Source: Bacillota bacterium | Lineage (GTDB): Bacteria > Bacillota > Clostridia > Lachnospirales > Lachnospiraceae | Direction of reading: 5' to 3' | NCBI GenBank assembly: GCA_023421505.1 | Contig: JAEZTJ010000081.1 | Location: forward strand, 62,001 to 126,000 | Length of the DNA: 64,000 bases | Shown here: piece after piece, positions 59,102 through 64,000 of the stretch | Numbering within the stretch: the first letter of the stretch is position 1 | Layout of the letters: each line of letters starts with the position of its first letter | The notes under the pieces: generated by a model | Databases searched by the model: none | Told to the model about the DNA's origin: nothing | What the model saw: the letters and a program-made list of their open reading frames with translations, nothing else | Translations under genes and position numbers: made by a program

Positions 59102-60508
59102 ATGCCGATTAATTCGTTTGATGACTATCCAATGAGCTGGAAACCGGATATAAAGAATGCAGAAGGCCCTTTATATAAGGTACTTGCAAAAATGTTGGAG
59201 GAGGATATCATAAGCGGGAAGCTAATTCCCGGAACAAAGCTGCCTCCTCAAAGAGAACTGGCAGATTTTTTGGATATCAATTTAAGTACAGTATCCAGGG
59301 CTTTCAAGCTGTGTGAGCAAAATGGTCTCATCTGTGCTTCCATCGGTAATGGAACCTTTGTTTCCTCCGATGCAGGCACAAATCATATCATAAGTCCGAT
59401 TCCTGAAAATATGCAGATCATAGAAATGGGGGCTATTTTACCAAATATTAAGCCAAATAAAGCAATCATTGAATATTTACAGAAGATGTTGACAGAGCCG
59501 GAGGTTGACAGACTTTTTCAATATGGCAACGCAGGGGGCAGCAACTGGCAGAAGGAAGCGGCGGTAAAATGGATTGGAAAAGCAAATCTAAAAGTAGAGC
59601 AAGATAAAATACTTTTTTCACTTGGAGGCCAGAATGCAATTGCAGCGATACTAGCTTCTTTATTCAAGGCAGGGGATAAAATAGGAACAGATCCTTTAAT
59701 ATATCCCGGTATTAAAACAATAGCCAAGATGCTTGGCATTCAACTGGTTCCAATAGATTGGGTAAATAATGAAATCACCGAAGAGGGCTTATGTAATGCC
59801 TGCAAGAATGAGAAGATCAAAGGTTTGTATATTATACCTGATTTTCATAATCCAACTACGCATACTATGAGCTTAAAAACACGAAAAGTGATTGGAGAGA
59901 TAGCCAGAAGAAATCATATTATTATCATAGAAGATGCTATTAACAGCCTGTTAAAAGAAAATCCCCTTCCTCCGGTTGCCTCCTTTGCAAGGGATCAGAC
60001 AATCTATGTATTAAGCTTATCCAAGGTTATTTCACCGGGTATCCGATTGGCATTTATTGCTGCGCCGCAGGAATACTGCAAGGAGGTAGCAACGGGTATT
60101 TATAATCTGAATATTTCGGTTTCCCCTTTACTACTTGAATTAGCTGCAAGACTAATCCATACAAAGCTTGCGGACAGTATAGCAGAAGAAAGAAGGCAAT
60201 ATATTAGGCAGCAGAATAAAATTGTAAACCATTATTTGAAAAATTATGAGGTTCTCGGAGAGGAAGATTGTCCGTTTCGTTTTATTCTTCTGCCAGAGGT
60301 ATTCACGGGGAAAAGCTTTGAAATCTGTGCAAGAAATGAGGGGGTGCAGGTATACTCCGGTGAACGGTTTCTTGTAGGTAATTCACAGGATAGAAGAGCG
60401 GTAAGAATATCAGTGACTGCGGCAAAAGATGCTTCTGAGTTTGAAACAGGGGTTAAAATTCTGAAAAGGATACTTGAGAGTGAAGATAAGACAGAACTTT
60501 TGTTATAA
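59102..60508 (+). CDS. MocR-type GntR/aminotransferase fusion regulator
   Basis: 468 residues. N-terminal GntR winged helix (20-85: LEEDIISGKLIPGTKLPPQRELADFL with STVSRAFKLCEQNGL), then an aminotransferase-like fold with PDFHNPTTHTMS, IIEDAIN and the PLP-binding SLSKVISPGIRLAFI. MocR regulators sense PLP or PLP-amino acid adducts. Divergent from an aminotransferase, its likely target. AGGAGG precedes ATG. Confidence 0.92.
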   Translation: MPINSFDDYPMSWKPDIKNAEGPLYKVLAKMLEEDIISGKLIPGTKLPPQRELADFLDINLSTVSRAFKLCEQNGLICASIGNGTFVSSDAGTNHIISPIPENMQIIEMGAILPNIKPNKAIIEYLQKMLTEPEVDRLFQYGNAGGSNWQKEAAVKWIGKANLKVEQDKILFSLGGQNAIAAILASLFKAGDKIGTDPLIYPGIKTIAKMLGIQLVPIDWVNNEITEEGLCNACKNEKIKGLYIIPDFHNPTTHTMSLKTRKVIGEIARRNHIIIIEDAINSLLKENPLPPVASFARDQTIYVLSLSKVISPGIRLAFIAAPQEYCKEVATGIYNLNISVSPLLLELAARLIHTKLADSIAEERRQYIRQQNKIVNHYLKNYEVLGEEDCPFRFILLPEVFTGKSFEICARNEGVQVYSGERFLVGNSQDRRAVRISVTAAKDASEFETGVKILKRILESEDKTELLL

Positions 60509-60517
60509 ACATAAAAA

Positions 60518-60551
60518 CACCCAGGAAAAGTGGGTTATCATCTCCTGGGTG
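60518..60551. terminator. Bidirectional terminator
   Basis: CACCCAGGA, loop of 16, TCCTGGGTG; on the minus strand followed by TTTTTAT. Serves rpsT and the MocR gene. Confidence 0.8.
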
Positions 60552-60569
60552 ATCGTTTACTTTATGATA

Positions 60570-60833
60570 TTATGCAATATTATTGATAGCCTTAGATAAG
60601 CGGGAAACTCTTCTCGCAGCTGTATTCTTGTGGAATACACCCTTGGAACAAGCCTTATCAATCTCTGATACTGCTTCAACAAGACTAGCTTTAGCAAGTG
60701 CCTTATCGCCTGCAGCAACTGCAGCATCAACTTTTTTCACCATAGTCTTAACCTTAGACTTAATTTGCTTATTTCTGGCTGCTTTTGTCTCATTTACTAA
60801 AATTCTTTTTTTAGCAGATTTAATGTTAGCCAA
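60570..60833 (-). CDS. rpsT: 30S ribosomal protein S20
   Basis: About 88 residues, LANIKSAKKRILVNETKAARN with TTG start at 60833 (read as Met), GGAGGT seven bases upstream. C-terminal FHKNTAARRVSRLSKAI is typical. It binds 16S rRNA. An ATG further upstream would add five residues not seen in the family. TTG starts are known for S20 and go with autoregulation of its translation. Confidence 0.95.
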   Translation of the reverse strand: MANIKSAKKRILVNETKAARNKQIKSKVKTMVKKVDAAVAAGDKALAKASLVEAVSEIDKACSKGVFHKNTAARRVSRLSKAINNIA

Positions 60834-61165
60834 TTCGTACACCTCCAACTATAATTAAATTCAACCATCAAACCAAGGACATCAAATTGAGAGTGAGATG
60901 TATTCTTGTTCTTTGGTTGTTCGTATACTTTGTTTCATTAAATCCGGACACGGACGCTCTAATGGAAACATACTATTATATAGTAGTCGATTGGTTTTAT
61001 TCTGTCAATACATAATTTTAAAAAGTTTGCAGAAAATATAGTATTATTTGAAGCTTAAGGATAAAAATTGGAAGAGCACGATTCTGCTATGAAACGATAA
61101 TAATGTTTGATTTATATTATTCTGAAAGCTTTATGATGATAATTTATTTCTTGGAGGTATATAGA
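60834..61165. other. Divergent gap between rpsT and gpr
   Basis: About 330 bases. It should contain the rpsT promoter and leader and the sigma-G-type gpr promoter, but I could not identify clear boxes. No coding or RNA gene seen. Confidence 0.35.
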
Positions 61166-62077
61166 GTGAACAATAAAGTAAGAACCGACTTGGCTTTGGA
61201 GGTAAGGGAAAGCTTCCCCGAGGATGATGTAGAGATAAAAGGAGTTGTATTAACAGAGGATTACGATAAGGAGAATAAAATCCGGGTTTCCACTGTTGTG
61301 ATTAAAGACGAGAAGGGCGCTCAGGCAATGCAAAAACCAATAGGAACCTATATTACCATAGAAGCGCCGGATATTAATCAATCTGATGAAAGCTATAATA
61401 AACCGGTATCAGACGTTATTGCCACTCATTTGAAAAAGCTTGCCGGTGATCTAAAACGAGAGGAGGTTCTGGTGGTAGGTCTTGGAAACCGTGAGGTTAC
61501 GCCGGATGCCTTAGGACCGCAGGTTGTTGATAATTTATTTATAACGCGTCATTTGATTAGAGAATATGGAAATGAATTTAAGGAAAGGCATCAGTTAGGT
61601 AATGTCAGTGCCATTTCTCCCGGAGTGATGGCTCAGACAGGAATGGAGACGGTTGAAATAATTAAGGGTATCATAAAAGAAACGAAGCCCAAGCTTTTGA
61701 TTGTAATTGACGCATTGGCTTCCAGAAGCGTAAGCAGGGTAAATACCACGGTCCAGCTTACAGATACAGGAATAAGCCCTGGATCGGGAGTAGGAAATAA
61801 CCGTAAAGCGATTAATGCAGAAAGTTTGGGAACCAAAGTAATAGCCCTTGGTGTACCTACTGTTGTCGATGCCGCTACGATTGTTGCCGATACACTTACC
61901 TCCTATATGCAAAAGAGTGGTTTTAATGAAGAGGATATAGATAAATTTATTTCTGAAGTAAGAGAGCAGCAGATTGAAAATATGTTTGTCACTCCGAAAA
62001 ATATTGATGAATCAATTAAGCGTATCAGCTATACCGTTTCAGAAGCGTTAAATTCGTGCTTTGCACAGGTGGGATAA
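61166..62077 (+). CDS. gpr: Germination protease GPR
   Basis: GTG 61166 has TTGGAGGT upstream and gives the family N-terminus VNNKVRTDLALEVRE. 303 residues. The propeptide-like N-terminus, VVGLGNREVTPDALGPQVVD, SAISPGVMAQTGMET and IDALASRSVSRVNTTVQLTDTGI-SPGSGVGN blocks are intact. It cleaves small acid-soluble spore proteins at germination. Followed by spoIIP, the common order. Confidence 0.95.
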   Translation: MNNKVRTDLALEVRESFPEDDVEIKGVVLTEDYDKENKIRVSTVVIKDEKGAQAMQKPIGTYITIEAPDINQSDESYNKPVSDVIATHLKKLAGDLKREEVLVVGLGNREVTPDALGPQVVDNLFITRHLIREYGNEFKERHQLGNVSAISPGVMAQTGMETVEIIKGIIKETKPKLLIVIDALASRSVSRVNTTVQLTDTGISPGSGVGNNRKAINAESLGTKVIALGVPTVVDAATIVADTLTSYMQKSGFNEEDIDKFISEVREQQIENMFVTPKNIDESIKRISYTVSEALNSCFAQVG

Positions 62078-62167
62078 AGAGAAAGCTGAAGGGTAATAAA
62101 ACCGGGACTGCTGAATATAATGAATTAGGCAGGATGATAAATGCCGATTGGTTATCCGGAGGCAGTT

Positions 62168-63556
62168 ATGAAGAAAAGAAGAATAAAGTTAAAATCCAGA
62201 ATTTATCCGGTCATCTGGTCCGGCATTATTGTGATAGCAATCTATCTTTTAGTTTGTTTTGCTGCGTATCCCTTTTCCAATAATATGGGCCAAGCTAAGC
62301 TTAGTATGACAGATGCCTTTTTTTCTAAGCTGTATTGCAAAATACTTGAAGACAGCTCCTCCTTAATCAGCTATAGTAATGAAACAGAGGAGAGAACGCA
62401 ATTTCCTATGAGTGTGGTAGCAAATGAATTTGCCTTGGAGGAATTTACTACGGAGAATGAGGTAATGACTGCGAAAGCAGCGGACTACGGTGAGCTTCTT
62501 ACTCAGTCAGTCGATGATGATGCAAAAGAAGCAGTTCAGACGATGGGGACAGATAAGGTTTTGAATGAAGTAGGCTATTACCAAATTAAAGAAGGGGTTC
62601 TCAGTACGGAATATATTTTAACGAACGGTGCCATATTTAACAGCAATATGGCATCGAATAGAGTGAAGCAGGGTGAAAATACAGAACAGCTGCAATTAGA
62701 CTATAGTAAGGGCGAGGTTTATTATGAAGAGACAGAGGACAGTGCTTCGTTTGATGGAGGGGAAGCACTAGAAACTGCAAATACGGGCGGGGCTGTCAAA
62801 TACACCATGAAACAGCTTCAAAATATTAATTTTCTCGTACAGAATTTTTATATTGTAGATAAGTCAACGAAGGTAACAGAAAGTCTTTTCGATGCAAAGG
62901 AGCTTCTGGCGAAGGATATGACTCTCAAGCAAACAAAGGATGCACCTCAGATACTTATTTATCATACTCACTCTCAAGAGGCTTATATAGACAGCAGGCA
63001 GGGGAAGGAAGAGGACACTGTAGTAGGCGTGGGAAGCTATCTGGCTGATATTCTGAAAGAAGAATATGATTACAATGTGCTGCATGATACTAAAAAATAT
63101 GATATTGTAGATGGCAAACTCAATCGTAATGTTGCTTATGATAAGGCGGAGAAGGGAGTGTCAGAGCTATTAAAGAAAAACCCTTCCATTGAGGTGGTGA
63201 TTGATCTTCACAGAGATGAAGGAAATGCGAGAACAATAAAAATGAACGGTAAGGAAACCGCTAATATTATGCTATTTAACGGTCTCAGCAGAGACCAGAA
63301 CGGTCCTATTACATATTTAGATAATCCGAATTTGCAGGATAATCTGGCTTTTAGTCTACAGCTGCAGCTAAAATCAAAAAGTTTATATCCGGGCTTGTTT
63401 TATAGAAATTACTTAAAAAGCTATCGATTTAATCTTCATTTAAGACCAAAAAGCCTGCTCATAGAGCTTGGAACCGTTGAGAACACACTTCAATCTGCCC
63501 TCAATGCTATGGTGCCCTTTGCCGAAGTATTGGATGAAGTGTTGAAAGGAAAATGA
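62168..63556 (+). CDS. spoIIP: Stage II sporulation protein P
   Basis: ATG 62168 after CCGGAGG. One N-terminal TM (about 12-32), a variable acidic stalk to about residue 255, then the SpoIIP amidase/endopeptidase domain: ILIYHTHSQEAYI, VVGVGSYLADILKEEY, VVIDLHRDEG and LLIELGTVENTLQSA. It acts in the DMP complex to remodel peptidoglycan in engulfment. 462 residues. Confidence 0.95.
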   Translation: MKKRRIKLKSRIYPVIWSGIIVIAIYLLVCFAAYPFSNNMGQAKLSMTDAFFSKLYCKILEDSSSLISYSNETEERTQFPMSVVANEFALEEFTTENEVMTAKAADYGELLTQSVDDDAKEAVQTMGTDKVLNEVGYYQIKEGVLSTEYILTNGAIFNSNMASNRVKQGENTEQLQLDYSKGEVYYEETEDSASFDGGEALETANTGGAVKYTMKQLQNINFLVQNFYIVDKSTKVTESLFDAKELLAKDMTLKQTKDAPQILIYHTHSQEAYIDSRQGKEEDTVVGVGSYLADILKEEYDYNVLHDTKKYDIVDGKLNRNVAYDKAEKGVSELLKKNPSIEVVIDLHRDEGNARTIKMNGKETANIMLFNGLSRDQNGPITYLDNPNLQDNLAFSLQLQLKSKSLYPGLFYRNYLKSYRFNLHLRPKSLLIELGTVENTLQSALNAMVPFAEVLDEVLKGK

Positions 63557-63900
63557 CAGTTGATGAATTCTTATATTATTTAACAAATGGTAAATATTAA
63601 CTTGATATTTTAAACTGAATTGATAGTATACTTAACCTCTTGTATATCGCTGCTATGCGGTGTGTACAGGAGGTTTTTCTTATCCAAGAATAGCAAAAGA
63701 CGCTATTTCTAAGGAGTTATGCCCAAATAGCGTAATGCACATAGATAAATATATTACTATAAAGCCACAATTTCAAATTATATTATCAAAAATAGATGGA
63801 TTGGTTGACCGCTTAATGAAAGGGTTATAAGATTCAAAGTGTATAGTTATCAAAGGTAGAATAGAATATATCCGGCTAGTTTGGAAAGGAGCTAATATTC
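63557..63900. other. Gap between spoIIP and the last gene
   Basis: 344 bases. It holds the spoIIP terminator (63634-63681), a second inverted repeat ACGCTATTT/AAATAGCGT (63700-63708, 63725-63733), and the leader of the next gene with AAAGGAG at 63885. Nothing else identified. Confidence 0.5.
63634..63681 (+). terminator. Intrinsic terminator of gpr-spoIIP
   Basis: AACCTCTTGTATA pairs with TGTGTACAGGAGGTT (small mismatches), followed by TTTCTT. Confidence 0.7.
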
Positions 63901-64000
63901 ATGAAAAAAAATGATGTCCGATTACCTTACTTAATCAGTGACGGTATGATATTACAAAGAAATCAGAAGAATAAAATATGGGGGAAGGCATATCCCGGCA
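63901..64000 (+). CDS. Sialate O-acetylesterase-like protein, 3' end outside window
   Basis: ATG 63901 with AAAGGAG 10 bases upstream. The visible 33 residues contain LISDGMILQRNQKNKIWGKA and YPG, the N-terminal beta-sandwich signature of sialate O-acetylesterase/SGNH carbohydrate esterases (LSDGMVLQR...IWG.A.PG). No signal peptide, so it would act on imported sugars. The gene runs off the right edge. Call based on a short but characteristic motif. Confidence 0.7.
   Translation, partial: MKKNDVRLPYLISDGMILQRNQKNKIWGKAYPG

Overview
The window looks like a piece of a low-GC, Gram-positive, spore-forming anaerobe of the Lachnospiraceae type (Clostridium/Lachnoclostridium/Anaerocolumna relatives). 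This is inferred from the AT-rich sequence with strong AGGAGG-type ribosome sites, the Firmicutes replicase PolC, sporulation genes (gpr, spoIIP), RemA, a c-di-GMP-I riboswitch, single-cluster ferredoxin and EFR1 proteins, an SLH-domain surface protein and a DUF3842 protein. No taxonomic marker (rRNA) is present, so the genus is not certain.

Layout. 1-2.5 kb: C-terminal two thirds of polC. 2.7-5.8 kb: a small accessory patch around tRNA-Glu(CTC): a membrane-anchored nucleoside-deoxyribosyltransferase/TIR-like protein overlapping a deoxynucleoside-kinase-like gene, a lone GIY-YIG domain protein and a HEAT-like protein. 6.1-11 kb: a minus-strand operon of response regulator, histidine kinase, ABC ATPase and FtsX-type permease. 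11.3-12.8 kb: a small unknown protein, then a c-di-GMP-I riboswitch with terminator in front of an HD-GYP protein. 13-22.6 kb: a starch/maltodextrin locus with a wall-anchored CBM26 protein, MalEFG-type ABC importer, GH13 cyclomaltodextrinase, LacI-type regulator and a large secreted CGTase-like amylase. Two of its promoters carry the same 14-bp operator at the same distance from the -35 box.

23-29.6 kb: nickel transport and nickel-pincer cofactor synthesis (larB, nikMN, nikQ, nikO facing larE and larC), with no larA inside the window. 29.8-40.8 kb: mostly single-gene housekeeping functions (GrpB, GNAT, ferredoxin, flavin reductase, phosphoesterase, DUF4474, Mrp, ApbE, NusG-II, thymidine kinase, peroxiredoxin, GtrA, EamA, Rrf2). 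40.9-43.3 kb: an ars-type operon (ArsR, ArsP-like permease, Cys-rich thioredoxin-like protein, ArsC), followed by sulfhydrylase and cysteine synthase genes. 46.4-50.7 kb: SPOR protein, yicC-remA-rpoZ (gmk missing from its usual place), signal peptidase, holA and tRNA-Ser(CGA). 50.8-54.9 kb: two divergent TetR-controlled units (a drug-type ABC exporter and an EFR1 ferredoxin protein). 55.2-64 kb: a YcdB/YcdC-SLH surface protein, a divergent aminotransferase/MocR pair, rpsT, gpr-spoIIP and the start of a sialate O-acetylesterase-like gene.

Between genes there are several repeat families: a MITE-like element with GCAATTGCGAAAC ends (one full copy, two deleted), a 24-base repeat in three intergenic gaps, two hairpins with AGGATGTCTC ends, a duplicated structured leader (one copy before lepB, one orphan after the amylase) and an AT-rich minisatellite. 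The best candidate for an undescribed system is the two-gene DRHyd/kinase operon at 2782-4109. The best regulatory observations are the operator geometry of the starch regulon, the riboswitch-HD-GYP pair and the repeated leader.
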